DNA of 64,000 bases, taken from the NCBI RefSeq assembly GCF_035046505.1, contig NC_089821.1:170579531-170643530 (forward strand). The letters run 5' to 3'. Both the position numbers and the translations under genes were made by a program. The stretch comes from Tiliqua scincoides (lineage: Eukaryota > Chordata > Lepidosauria > Squamata > Scincidae). The notes beneath the pieces are model-generated. The model made no database searches. It worked only from the letters and a program-made list of their open reading frames with translations, and was not told the origin of the DNA. Shown in pieces: positions 48,143 through 58,523 of the stretch; the first letter of the stretch is position 1, and each line of letters opens with the position of its first letter.

Positions 48143-48837
48143 GTATTGAGATTTTAGTATCCTTGCTAGTATGGTCAAGAGAAAGTTAGTTATCCTCAAC
48201 TCCCATTGAAACCAGGGGAAAAAGGTAGTTGAACTGTTGATTTCAATGGGACTGTCCTGTGACTGCTTTTTTTTTTCTTTCTAAGTGAAGGTCTTGCTCT
48301 GTAAATAAATGCAACTTTTTGAATTTCATGACACTGTGCTGTTAGCAGCAGAAGTAAAGAAAAGTAGAAATACAGCATACTAAGCAATGTCAAGATGCCA
48401 GCTGAACACAGGGCAATAACATCTGTGTTGGAAGCAATCTGGGGAGAACTTATGCTTTGTAATATATAGAAAGCCCCAGTATCCTTTTCTGGCCTGTCCC
48501 AAGATTTTTGGCAATGTGAGTGAAAAGACACTGTGATTAGGGGGACTGTTGATGTGATTCAGCCGAAGGCACCCCTTGTATATCATGGGTCTATAAGGTA
48601 ATACGACCAAAAACCAAGTTGCTACCTGACTTAAAATTGGGCTACAAAAGTACTGGGACTGCATTTTTTCCCTTGTTACAAAAATGCATTTTAATCAAGT
48701 GTTCAAATTCAGGAGTAGGTTGTGGGTGTAGTCTCATGCTTTGAAGGTGTTGTTATATGAAGCAGTGTTGCATGTGTGCTTCTCAGGCTCAAATTAGACA
48801 TGGCACACATTTGTGTGCATCTTTTCCCTTATTTTTT

Positions 48838-48979
48838 ACCCTGCACATGCCCAATCTCGTCTGATCTCAGAAGCTAAGCAGGGTCAGGCCTGGTTAGTAC
48901 TTGGATGGGAGACTGCCTGGGAATACCAGGTGCTGTAGGCTTATACCATAGTCTTTTGAGACTGAAGGTTGCCAACCAT
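48838..48979 (+). mobile_element. 5S rRNA-derived SINE
   Basis: 48838-48942 matches vertebrate 5S rRNA from about nt 16 to nt 119, including box A, intermediate element and box C (AAGCTAAGCAGGGT, TTGGATGGGAGA, GGTGCTGTAGGCTT). It is followed by a non-5S tail, ACCATAGTCTTTTGAGACTG and AAGGTTGCCAACC, also seen at 44350. 5S-headed SINEs are known in squamates. The first 15 nt of the 5S are missing, so this is not a functional 5S gene. Confidence 0.85.
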
Positions 48980-49183
48980 TTATTTTGAAAGGATGGGGAA
49001 CAGAAGGAAAGAGATGCTTAACTCTTTCCCCTATGGCATTTTTCCCCATTCAAATTCCCCCTCTCCTGCCCGCTGCTTTTCCACCTGTGCGAGAAAAGAT
49101 ATGGTTACAAGTCTGCTCATCTGTTTTAACAATCCTTGAAAAGTTAAAATGCTTATTCTACCTTTTTTTTTTTTTTTTTAAAG

Positions 49184-49279
49184 GATGCCATTAATTCGGA
49201 ACCCAGTACACCTGATTCTGGTCCTGTTGAGACAGTGACAAAAAGTGGCCCATTCCAGACAATAAACCATGTTATAACG
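49184..49279 (+). CDS. PDZ domain exon, third part (diverged helix 2 and last strand)
   Basis: 96 nt, 32 codons, phase 0 to phase 0; acceptor is a run of 17 T then aaag, and the donor is GTAAGT at 49280. The peptide starts DAINSEPSTPDSGP and continues VETVTKSGPFQTINHVIT. It can be laid on SCRIB helix 2 and strand 6 (EAVEALRGAGTAVQMRV): VE-x-V/L, then S/A-G four residues on. The helix-2 histidine that contacts Ser/Thr of class I ligands is not conserved. Splice sites are very good, while the alignment is only suggestive. Confidence 0.55.
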
Positions 49280-50516
49280 GTAAGTAATGGTGAGGGATGA
49301 AAATGATGCATTAAAAATCATAGTGCCAAAGCATACATAACTAATATTTGTTAAATATTGTATAGTCAAACTGTCTCACTTTTTGCTCTCACTTTAAATT
49401 TTCTTCCAGGCAGATGTCTGGTTCTTGGGCTGACTTTTCTTTTTTCAACAACCCAGCAGATGTCACTGTTAGATGAGTTATTCTCATCTAAAACATGCAG
49501 ATACACTTTAGACAGTGTTTAGCAATAGTTTGAATTGATTATTCTTTTTTCTAAAGCAAACTAATACAAACTAATTTCCTGCAAAGCAATTTATTTCAAG
49601 CAGTGCAGGACATCTTTCAGACATACAGTGAAGGATATCTTCAGAAATCCAAATATTTGCAAAAAAATTAAAAATACAGTCTTACTTCAGCATTTACGAT
49701 TTTGACTAAACAGATTAACTTTTCTGTAGGGAGAATTCTGTTTCATATTAATGGATTCTGATTCCCAAGTTCAAATATTTCAATAACTGCTGAAATACAC
49801 TTTATATTTTGGGAGGCCAGCATCAAATAAAAAAATATGTACATTTACCAGTAAAACACAGGACCTGCCACATGCATTTGGCTAGTAATGCCTTAGCTTG
49901 TGTATTCATTTATGCATGGATTTGATGGCAGGTGTACCGAGATTCCTTTGCTGTCATCAGTATGAGGCGAGAAAGATTTCTGGAAGTTTGAAAAACACTG
50001 ATATACAATTTTGTATCAACTATCCAATACTAAATATCTTTGCATATCAGAAGCTGCAAAATATCAATTGCCCAGATATTGAATCCTGACATGAAATATG
50101 CAGTGGGTGTGTCAAACACAGATATCCAAATTTGGAGAACATTCAAGCTTTGTAAGAATATCTGGCATCAAAAACTGGGAGAATTTTCAAGGGCTTTTTT
50201 TGTGAATTTTTTTCAGCTTTACTGCAATTAGCGATTTTCAACCACTGTACCACAGCACATTAGTGTGCCACGAATGATCCATAGGTGTACCATGGGAGTT
50301 TGTGGGTCACTTATTAATAGGGCCATTGGGGAATGTGAACCCCATGGTTGTAGTGCAGTGTGCCTTGTCAAAAAAACTGATGGTGTGCCTTGATAATATC
50401 AGTGCCTTGTCAGTGTGCCATGAGATGAAAAGGGTTGAAAGTCACTTACCTAGATTCTCTTGTGCAATTCACATCTCTTCTCCTCCCCCTCCCCACTCTT
50501 TTTCATGGTACCCAAG
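49280..50516 (+). other. Putative intron before terminal block
   Basis: AT-rich; carries an hAT MITE at about 50229-50447. Nothing else recognised. Confidence 0.45.
50229..50447. mobile_element. hAT-type MITE (CACTGTGC family)
   Basis: TAGCGATTTTCAACCACTGT … AAAGGGTTGAAAGTCACTT, parallel to 20449-20676. The flanking duplication is not recognisable, so borders are approximate. Confidence 0.7.
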
Positions 50517-50669
50517 ATACCTCGAATCATCCTAACACGACCTTCCACTTCAGATGAAGATACTGACCAGTTAACACAAGACCCGGATGACTTTGAGCCA
50601 GAGGAGACAGAGAATACAGAAAGCCATCTTTATTCAGACTGTTTAAACAATGCTTTTTATCCTCCTTAA
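50517..50669 (+). CDS. Terminal exon-like block with acidic tail
   Basis: Acceptor is a long C/T tract ending acccaag; phase 0; 50 codons then TAA at 50667-50669. The peptide starts IPRIILTRPSTSDEDTD, followed by an acidic stretch DPDDFEPEETE and a C-terminus NAFYPP. AATAAA overlaps the stop at 50668. The basic-then-SDED motif looks like a casein-kinase-type phosphosite segment, but I do not recognise the family. It lies just behind an hAT element (about 50229-50447). It could end the PDZ-containing transcript. Confidence 0.5.
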   Translation: MPRIILTRPSTSDEDTDQLTQDPDDFEPEETENTESHLYSDCLNNAFYPP

Positions 50670-50673
50670 TAAA
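50668..50673 (+). promoter_or_regulatory. Poly(A) signal overlapping stop codon
   Basis: AATAAA shares its first two bases with the TAA stop of the block at 50517. A mRNA cleaved here would have a 3'UTR of only about 20 nt. Confidence 0.35.
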
Positions 50674-50887
50674 ATATTCTTTTTAGAAAACAAATCTTTC
50701 TGGCATTTCTTGCTGCCTTTCTGTTATTTTGAATATGGCTCATCAGCAGCTCTTCCTTACTCAGAGTTCAAGAGTGCAAGAGAGACAGATTTCAGCCAGC
50801 AAGAAAAACCAACTACAGTTCCAATTCATCTGCATTAACTTTCACTTGGGCTGGGATTTAGGAACTTAATTGCCGAGTTGGCAGCTT

Positions 50888-51069
50888 AGGACGCAATCCA
50901 AACCCACTTTCCAGCACTGACATAAGAGCAATGCAGCTCCAAGGTAAGGGAACAAATATTCCCTTACTTTGAGGAGAAGTCCATGAGTGCCAACCAACTG
51001 CATGACGCAGCATACATCCCGTTGGCGCAGCTATGCCAGTGCTGGAAAGTTGGTTAGGATCTGGGCCTT
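50888..51069. mobile_element. Foldback-type DNA element
   Basis: Terminal arms GGACGCAATCCAAACCCACT plus TTCCAGCACTG, and inverted CAGTGCTGGAAAGTTGG plus TTAGGATCTGGGCC. The interior has a near palindrome GTAAGGGAACAAATATTCCC. Same type as 15036 and 32600. About 180 bp, non-coding. Confidence 0.7.
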
Positions 51070-51155
51070 AATCAGCAATCATAATCAAGAATAAACAGCA
51101 AACAATTACATATGAGAAAGGACTTACTTATGACACAGGACTTATCTTGTCTGTG

Positions 51156-51600
51156 ACAGGAGGTCTGGTCTAGAGGGTAGAGCCTCCATTAGCCCAAAGA
51201 TAACATCTGAAGGTCGCCAGTTCGAGGCCACTGGCAGCTCTGTGAATGGTGAGACCTTGAAGCAGCTGACAAGCTGAGCTGAGTTATTCCACCTGCTCTT
51301 TGGTGTGAGCGAAGAAGTGTCTTGGCTGCCCTTCAAGTGAGAGATGAAGGAGCTGCTTGTCAACTAGCGTGGGACGCAACTTGGGGCCAGAAGTTATACC
51401 AGACCGTGAAAGATCCACCTGAAATGTTGTGCGGTTCTTGAAAGATAGAACCATTCTGTTATTGTAAAAATCCCCTTGGGGGTTTAGAGATAGCCTGCCT
51501 ATGTGAACCGCCTTTATTCAAGTCAAAGGAGTAATCAAATGACCAGAAAGGTGGTATATAAATACCAGTATTATTATTAATATTATTATTTTATTATATT
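51156..51600 (+). mobile_element. tRNA-derived SINE with (TTA)n tail
   Basis: A-box GGTCTGGTCTAGAGGGTAGA, B-box GGTCGCCAGTTCGAGGCC. The body is longer than the 39614 copy (includes GAAGAGTGTCTTGGCTGCCC-type segment also present at 709-1150) and ends GGTGGTATATAAATACCAG then TTA repeats. Confidence 0.88.
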
Positions 51601-54052
51601 GTCCTGTAGAAAATAGCTTTTACTGGTAAACAACTGAGGAAAAGGGAAAACCTATTTTTAGGGTTTTTTAAATTGTGTCATTTCATCGTATGTTCTCATT
51701 TTCTATATTAAGTCAAACTCTCATTTTAAAAATTATGAGATCTCTTTGATTTGAATCAAATTTCTTTGATTTGATCATTATCTTTTATGGGCATTTTACA
51801 CCTGAATAAAATTGTATTGCTGTTCAGGGCAGTCAATCACAGGTCCCTTTTTCAAAAGACATGACTTAATTATCTTGAGGCCACTTTCGTTGTGAGGAAA
51901 CATAACTGTGAGCCCTACACAATATTGCTTTTCACTACCTTTCCTTGAACTGTTATAAAGTCACGCCGGTCTTTGCAGGACCAGGTTTCTCTGGAGAATA
52001 GAGAGCCACCAACATTGTTATTAATATAATAGATAGAGCTAAAGGCCTGAGAAGAGGGGGACTGGTGGGGGGGGGGCAAATTCCCTGGGGCCCAGACCTC
52101 CAAAGGGCCCAAGTCATGACAAAACAAACAATATAGTACAAAGCAAATTTATTGCACAATAACTTTGGCTACCTCAATCTCAACCTATCCAGGACTGCTT
52201 TCTCACTACTGCTTTAATCCACTTTCAATTCACTTCTATACCCCATTGCATATAGGAAGGGAGGGCAATCAGGCCTCTTCCCTTGGGCCCAATACCAGTG
52301 CTCAGTGGCTCTGCAAACAGCCTGTCAGTAGCCCCTGAACCTGAGCCAGAAGTTCTCCCTTGAAAACTTGGTAAATCTTATTTACATCCACAGACAGATA
52401 TAAAGAGTTTTCATGTGTATAGATAATAGGGTCGTTTTGTTTTTCCCCCCTTTATTTTTGAAATGTCAGAAACTAATAGAAAACATGCCCAAGTCTTTCC
52501 AGGTGATGCCTGTGCTGAATGTTTTGTATCATGTGCACTGGACACATGGCTTAGGTGCAACTTTGTTCCATTCTCTGCTACAGCTTGCACCATGCAGCTG
52601 TCAGGTGTGACAAGGACACCAACATTAAGTCAGTCCCTTGAGAGCTTGGTAGAATTTCCTTTTTAAATGGGTCCATACGCACAAACACTTATGTAGTTTA
52701 GGGCCTGAAAACCACTGGATATCAAGCACTGGATATCACTGATGTAAAAAAATGTGCCTTTTTTCCAACTGTAATGCAGCTTAGAACATGGCTGACAGAG
52801 ACACACTCCCAGAGATGTTCCCGGAGGACAAGAAGTAGATGACCTAAGGATATTTGCATATATCCCACTTTGGGACAATAATTCTGGCTCTGCTTGTTTT
52901 ACCCACTTTTGGCTTTGTCTGTAAAGTACGAGACCATCCCAGAAAGTATTCCTTTTAAGGCCACCCCTTGGCCTACAGCATGGTACATAACCTCCTGCTG
53001 TGATGTATGCTTCAACTTCTTACTTTGTTTTCATCGTATTTTGCCTTTTAGCCACCAGGTGGTAACCCACACCTGTGTATAATTCCATACTCTGAAATCT
53101 GTCAACTGGCATTCCCCAGGAAAGAAGACTTGGCATAAAGCCAAGGTCAAGTGGGTCCTCTCTTCAAAACATATTGTGGTCCTGTAGTGGCACTCAGTTG
53201 TTTCTACTCTCTAGAGGTGGGTATAATATGCACCGTTTAGTGCCATGTGATGTTTTCCTTCTGCTCCTGCGTGCCTTGTTATCTCTCCTCTGTAGCACTG
53301 ACAGAGCTTAGTAGTATTGTCCACAGAATGACGGCAGCAGCTGCTGTTGTAGGAATGTGGACTGCGATCTCTCACAAGATTAAATTCCCCCATCCTCAGA
53401 TTCCATGCCAGCTGAAAGGTAGGAACTCTGGCAATAACAGCAGGCAAGCTCTGAGCGTGTAATATTTCCATTGGGAAACAATTGTATGCAGTTCTTAATT
53501 ACTTTTGGGCTGGGGGGGGGGGGGAGTCAGCCCAGGGCCATATTTTTAGTGCTTGAGATGCAATGATAAAGAAAATGTCTCTGAGCATGTCTGGAGTGCA
53601 TCTTCCTCACTACAGATCAACCATGGCCAGTTTCAGCATTTCTTGAACAGGGCTTCCTGGTCAGCTATGATTGCATATTGAGCTCTGTCTCCTTTTTTCT
53701 AGAAATGTAAGGACTGATCTTGCTAAAAAGAAACAGTGAGGTTTAAAACTAACAAGCTGATTTTGCTGACAGTATTGGGATGAGCCATCATTCTGACTTG
53801 TCCCAGAGCTGTTTCTGCTGCTGTAGCCATTTTCTTATCCCCCAAGGCTACCAGAATGCAAATCATTGAGGGTCACATATAGGCAGGCTATACACTCATA
53901 AGTATTTATGAGTGCAACACTGCCACAAAGGGTTTGGGGATTCTGGCACAGTCATATAAGACCCCAAACAATGCTGTGAGATGACCAACCTTAAGAAAAT
54001 GATGCAGAAATTAAATAGGTATTGCATAACTGATAAAGTACAAATTACAATC
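51601..54052. other. Stretch without recognised gene
   Basis: A G-run-containing fragment near 52060-52110 (GGGGCCCAGACCTCCAAAGGGCCC-like) looks repeat-derived. Otherwise nothing supported. Confidence 0.4.
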
Positions 54053-54240
54053 AGGATGGTGTAGTGGTTCTGTAGTTGGTCTGAGACCTGGAAGATCCAG
54101 GATCAAATCCCTACTCAGCCACAAAGCTTCCTGGGTGACCGTGGGCCAGTCACTATCTCCCAGCCTAACCTACCTCACAAGGTTGTGAGGACAAAAGGAG
54201 GTAACTATGTACACCACCCTGAGCTCCTAGCAGGAAGGAG
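54053..54240 (+). mobile_element. MIR-like CORE-SINE
   Basis: GGATGGTGTAGTGGTTCTGT as tRNA-like A box region and CCAGGATCAAATCCCTACTC as B box region. The following TGGGCCAGTCACTATCTCCC and AACCTACCTCACAAGGTTGT fit the MIR-type core. Confidence 0.75.
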
Positions 54241-56171
54241 CTCCCTGCCCTTCTCCATGCAATTCCACTTACTATAGCTGTGCCATTGACCACTGTACTT
54301 GATCCCTGCACGTGCAATAGATTTCTTCTGTGTACACATTTTACATGTGACTTAAAAGCACGACCAGTAACAATATCTCTGCAATAAGCTCTGCATTCGC
54401 TCATACATTAGCTTCTCTACAGGATTGTGAATGTGTTTGTATACAAACCACTTTTTCTGATTGTTAAGGCCGAGGGCCAAAGTACATACTGCATTCAATG
54501 CGTTATGAAGAGGTGGCCTTAAGATCTGTGGGAGGAACCAGCAATGTGATTGCTGCTTCACATGCCAGAGCTACCAAACTACATTGTCGAGCTCTTGCAC
54601 ATGGTTTCAGCATTCTTGTTAGCAGAACCGCATGGGATAAGTGGCAATCCCAGAAATGCTAAATCTGCCCTAAGTTGCTTTCTGATCCTAATTTGTCACC
54701 AGGGCCATATTCTATTATGCAAAGTACAGGCTATGATCATTATTAAACTTTTTTTTTTTTTTTTTACAAGGACAGCTGCAGTTTTCTTTTAGGGTAGTCT
54801 CTCACATGGCACCTAATGTTACTTTTTGCATTTGCTTCTAATAACCTAGACTGTGCTTTCCATTTGAACATGGCTCTATTACTTCTCTCTGCTGTGTTAA
54901 TGACATTATAGGTGCATACAAATGAGAGTCTCCAAGGCACTCTTGGATCAAGGTGTGAGAACACTCTCAGACAAGTTGTTCTTGCCACTGAGCATGCCTC
55001 TGCCACTGGCTGATCACTGCTTCCCAAAACATGGCCGTAAATCACTTCCAAGGCAATGTTTGTGTAGCAACCAGTGGGTGTGTTGTTGTTGTTGTGAACC
55101 ATGGAGCTCAGAGCAGAGCCAGGGAATGGGCCCCTTCTCAACAGAGTTGCTAATATTGGACTCCTGACTTCATCAGTCATGAACTGCTGCCAGGTTATTC
55201 TTCTATAGCTAATAAGACATAAGAACTTGCATCCCATGCTATGCAAAAGACTTTACAGATATACTGCTCTTTTATACACTTTGGTTTCAAATCTTTTTTT
55301 TTTTTTTTAAATGCCATGCAAATACAAAGGAATTGAATGCTTTGCAGTTAAGGGATTTAGGGCATGTTTCCTTCGTTTGATAAGATTTCAACTCTAAACT
55401 TGTTCATGTGCTTACATTTATTTATTATTTAATGTAGTTCCATCAATATGCATGGTGCTTCACAGAGAAAATGCAGTTCCCTGCCCTGAGGATCTTACAA
55501 TCTAAAATTCACCATATGGGAAGTATGAGAGGGAGAATAATGGGAAGAACAGCCATTCAGTTCCATTAAATTGATTTAATCAAAGTCTGCTTCTGTCCTC
55601 AGGCAGACGGAAGCATCATTTTTCTGCAGTCACCTGAAAGGAAATGGTGGCTCCACCCAACCTCCAACAAACTTGAAGAGAGATCAACTCCTCACTGGTG
55701 GCCAAAGAGGGTGACTCTCTGGTGACTGAAAAATTCCTCTCACTGCTGATCGACGGGTTTTGCAAAAACCAGGACTAGATTTGGGAAGGAACGGCAGGAA
55801 TCTGTATTCTTCTGCAAAAGCCCAAGAGGTCAAGAGCAGCCCCCTCCCCTTTCCTTCACAGAAAACTTGGAGAGGGAAGGGAGAAGGGCTTTTTCTCCTG
55901 CAGGACTGAGCATTTTTGCACCATCTTTGGGTCTGCACACAGGCTTCTTGTCCTCACATCAAGCCAATACCTTATTTCAGCACCTCCTGGGTGCACCTCT
56001 TTCTCTCTCCTGCTTCTGTTGCCCCAGCCAGTAGTGGGGCAGCAAATTAAAAGCATGTCTGCTTCCATGATGCCTGAATTGGTTGAATGCTTGATGTTCC
56101 TTTCTGTTTCAGCCAGATGTTGTCTGACAATCCTAATCGCTCCATCCCTATTTCTATTCCAAATGTACAGG

Positions 56172-56220
<49 letters not shown>

Positions 56221-56703
56221 AAAGCAAGCAGGTAGTGCTATTCAGTTATGTTTGGCCCTGGATTCCATGTGGCACTCAATATTGTTATAGTCACTTTAAA
56301 AGTTAAGGAGTGTTGATTCTCATGGGTAAGATCTTAATATGTGATTATTCAAAGAAAGGCAAGTTCAGCAAATGTCTTATTTCTTCCACTACTGTTCCCT
56401 GAAATGTCTCTTGGCCTATAGATTCACAGGGGTGTGTGTCTGCATGGTCCATACTTGTACCTGAACTTTTTCCTGGGGTGGATTTTCCCTTGGCAGCAGT
56501 CCAAAATTGTTGTCTTCAAAAAGCATTTGGGGATGCTTGACAAAAGAGCAGTTTAAATGGAAGCCAGTGCTTCTGTGTAACCCCCCCCCCCAACTTCCAT
56601 TTCCCTTCCTAAAGCACTTGACGTACTATGCTTTCATCCTACATTTTAAACTTTAAAGAGGAGTTGAGGAACAGGAGCTCTAGATATGTGCCTGTCCCTC
56701 TAG
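54241..56703. other. Stretch without recognised gene
   Basis: About 55420-55530 resembles an old vertebrate repeat (CCCTGAGGATCTTACAATCT). Minus-strand frames at 54764-55246 and 55856-56227 are not supported: the latter reads through the (GA)n run. Confidence 0.4.
56169..56219. repeat. (GA)n microsatellite
   Basis: About 25 GA units; gives artificial RE/SL-rich frames on both strands. Confidence 0.95.
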
Positions 56704-56748
56704 GTTACAGATATGCCTGACAGTGATGACGAGGATCAGGGAGTATGA
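56704..56748 (+). CDS. Possible short acidic terminal exon
   Basis: After acceptor-like tgcctgtccctctag, a phase-0 frame gives VTDMPDSDDEDQGV and a stop. It would fit onto any of the phase-0 blocks upstream, for example after VIT of the block ending at 49279. It lies 240 bp before a TATA box and the MELGK exon candidate. Very short, so it may be chance; kept because of the strong acceptor and coherent acidic peptide. Confidence 0.22.
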   Translation, partial: VTDMPDSDDEDQGV

Positions 56749-56990
56749 TGCCACAGAGTGACATTCAGTTGACTGAGAACTTTTGCTTAGGATTGCCTCA
56801 ACAACATTTTCTAATTTCTTTGGGGGAACCTGAAGCAGCACTTATTTTACAAGTGCCAGGTAATTAAAATTCTGTTGTGATGCAAGAGCTCATGTCCACC
56901 CACTTATTTGATGCCAACAGGGCATTTATTGTTATCTGAAGCCAGTTGCTTGCCTTCCCGCCAGGGTTCTATTTGTGAATTTTCTACGTC

Positions 56991-56996
56991 TATAAA
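56991..56996 (+). promoter_or_regulatory. TATA box of a putative downstream promoter
   Basis: TATAAA within CTATAAATGG, which also differs by one base from a CArG box (CC[A/T]6GG) and from a MEF2 site. A start site about 30 bp downstream would give a leader of roughly 120 nt to the ATG at 57142. Muscle-type boxes would suit MLIP, a muscle-enriched gene, but this is inference. Confidence 0.35.
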
Positions 56997-57141
56997 TGGA
57001 AAGCCGAGCTAACAAGAAATTATCACCCGGGCAGCCTGAGAGTTCTGTCTCACAACTTGAGCATGTACCGTGGTGGTATCTTAACGTGGAGCCGGTTTAA
57101 GTTGCTTCTTTACAGGGCCTGGGTCTTTTTCTTCTTGGAAA

Positions 57142-57207
57142 ATGGAGTTGGGAAAGCATAAGAGAGAAACTTCAGCAAGAGACACTTGGTGGAAGGAGAA
57201 GCAGCAG
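57142..57207 (+). CDS. MLIP: Candidate first coding exon of MLIP
   Basis: ATG at 57142, 22 codons to a CAG|GTAGGA donor at 57208, phase 0. The peptide starts MELGKHKRETSARDTW. Human MLIP (muscular LMNA-interacting protein, nuclear envelope/sarcomere associated) as I recall starts MELEKREKRSLLNK, also a short, basic first exon, and MLIP is the next gene after LRRC1 in mammals on the same strand. The match is limited to M-E-L-x-K plus basic residues, so the call leans on synteny and on the TATA box 150 bp upstream. No later MLIP exon was recognised in the remaining 6.8 kb. Confidence 0.38.
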
Positions 57208-58424
57208 GTAGGATGTGGTTTGCCTTAGAAGAATTTGTTAACTGGGAGTTAAGGACTAGGAAGAAACGCAAAGTAGCACATAGCAGTTACTATTTTGATA
57301 CTTCCTCAAGTCAGTGACCTTGAAGATTAGCAGGTTCCATAGCAGTGCATTGAAATTAATATGCTGGTATTTTTTTTCTGTGTGAAGTACGGGACCTTCA
57401 TAGGCATTTCTGTACTGTTTGCTTGTTTTAATGATAAACTACATCTCCTCCTGTTGTTCTTTGTAAAGGATTGTCCAGAAAGTGGATTCTGTAGTTTGGC
57501 AAGTCTTAGAATGAGCTGTGTGCTGTTCACTCTACATCTGATACTGAAGAGAACTCAGGGGGAGAGAGCTGAAAAAGAAAGCCCACTATTTCAGTGTTGT
57601 TTACAATATTTACTGAATACAACTCCTGAGTGATACAAGGCAACTTTTGTGTGTGCCAGAAGTTGCTTCCCTGGTGGCATGAAGGCGCCGTGTTATTCTT
57701 GACTCTGAAAATTGATAAGTTGCTTTTAAAAAAAGAAACCAAGCTGGCAGTCACTTTCAGTAAGTAACAAAGTAAAAATGATATTGCACTCTTGAGTCAG
57801 AAGGCAGTGCTGTTGGGGCACCAGTCTATTTTTCCCTCCTACTTGACGGTGAAAAATTTGCCAGCATTTACTGGTTTTCTACTCCTTCATTCTGCTGAAG
57901 TGCATGATGTTTGGTTTCGGTGAGTAAGATCAGATTGCAACCCAAGTCTTCTTGAACACAATGGGTTTACTTCTGAGTAAGGTAAATAACACCATTTTCA
58001 AACACCTCTATTTATAGACAAGAGTGCAAAGTTGTATAATTTGAATGAAACAGTTCACTGAAGGAACCTACTGACAACTGTTTCATTTTTATTTGAAGTC
58101 AAGCCATTGGTCACAGCCCTTGACCTAGCAGAGATTACCTTCTCTGTGTATCACTACGTTCTACCTCGCTTCTGACATGGAAACTCATTAACTAGGAAAC
58201 TCATTAACCTGGAGTGACCCCGGAACAAGGCCATTGCCACCCACAGGAAAGACCTAGAATCACTCTGTGGAATCAGGGTTTTTTTCTATGCTTATTGGTT
58301 ATTCATATTTGGTCTTTGGGTGAACTGCAGTAATTGAACTCAAGGTTAAATTATTTTCTTTCTTGGTTTGGTTCTTGACTGGGAAAGGTTACGTCTCAAG
58401 ATATGGTCTGAGAGCACATGATAC

Positions 58425-58523
58425 AATCGCTTTGCTGAAGCTAAACCACTCTTGGTCCAGTCGGCACCTGAATGGGTTACTGCCTGGCAACACACAGTGC
58501 ATAAATACATTGATTCAATGTAG
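58425..58523 (+). mobile_element. Diverged 5S-derived SINE fragment
   Basis: CTGAAGCTAAACCACTCTTG, then CACCTGAATGGGTTACTGCC and TGGCAAC parallel the 5S phrases CGGAAGCTAAGCAGGGT, ACTTGGATGGGAGACCGCC and TGGGAA. Much more diverged than 48838. A (TAGGAG)n-like run follows to about 58545. Confidence 0.5.

Noticed and set aside
48838-48942. Functional 5S rRNA gene
   Set aside because: Lacks the first 15 nt, has CpG decay in the promoter region and no T-run terminator right after the 5S end; joined to a SINE tail.
54764-55246. 160-codon minus-strand frame
   Set aside because: Longest frame of the window but no recognisable motif, no splice or promoter context, and it begins over a T-run; treated as chance or old repeat.
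55856-56306. SL-rich and RE-rich frames on both strands
   Set aside because: Generated by the (GA)n microsatellite at 56169-56219.
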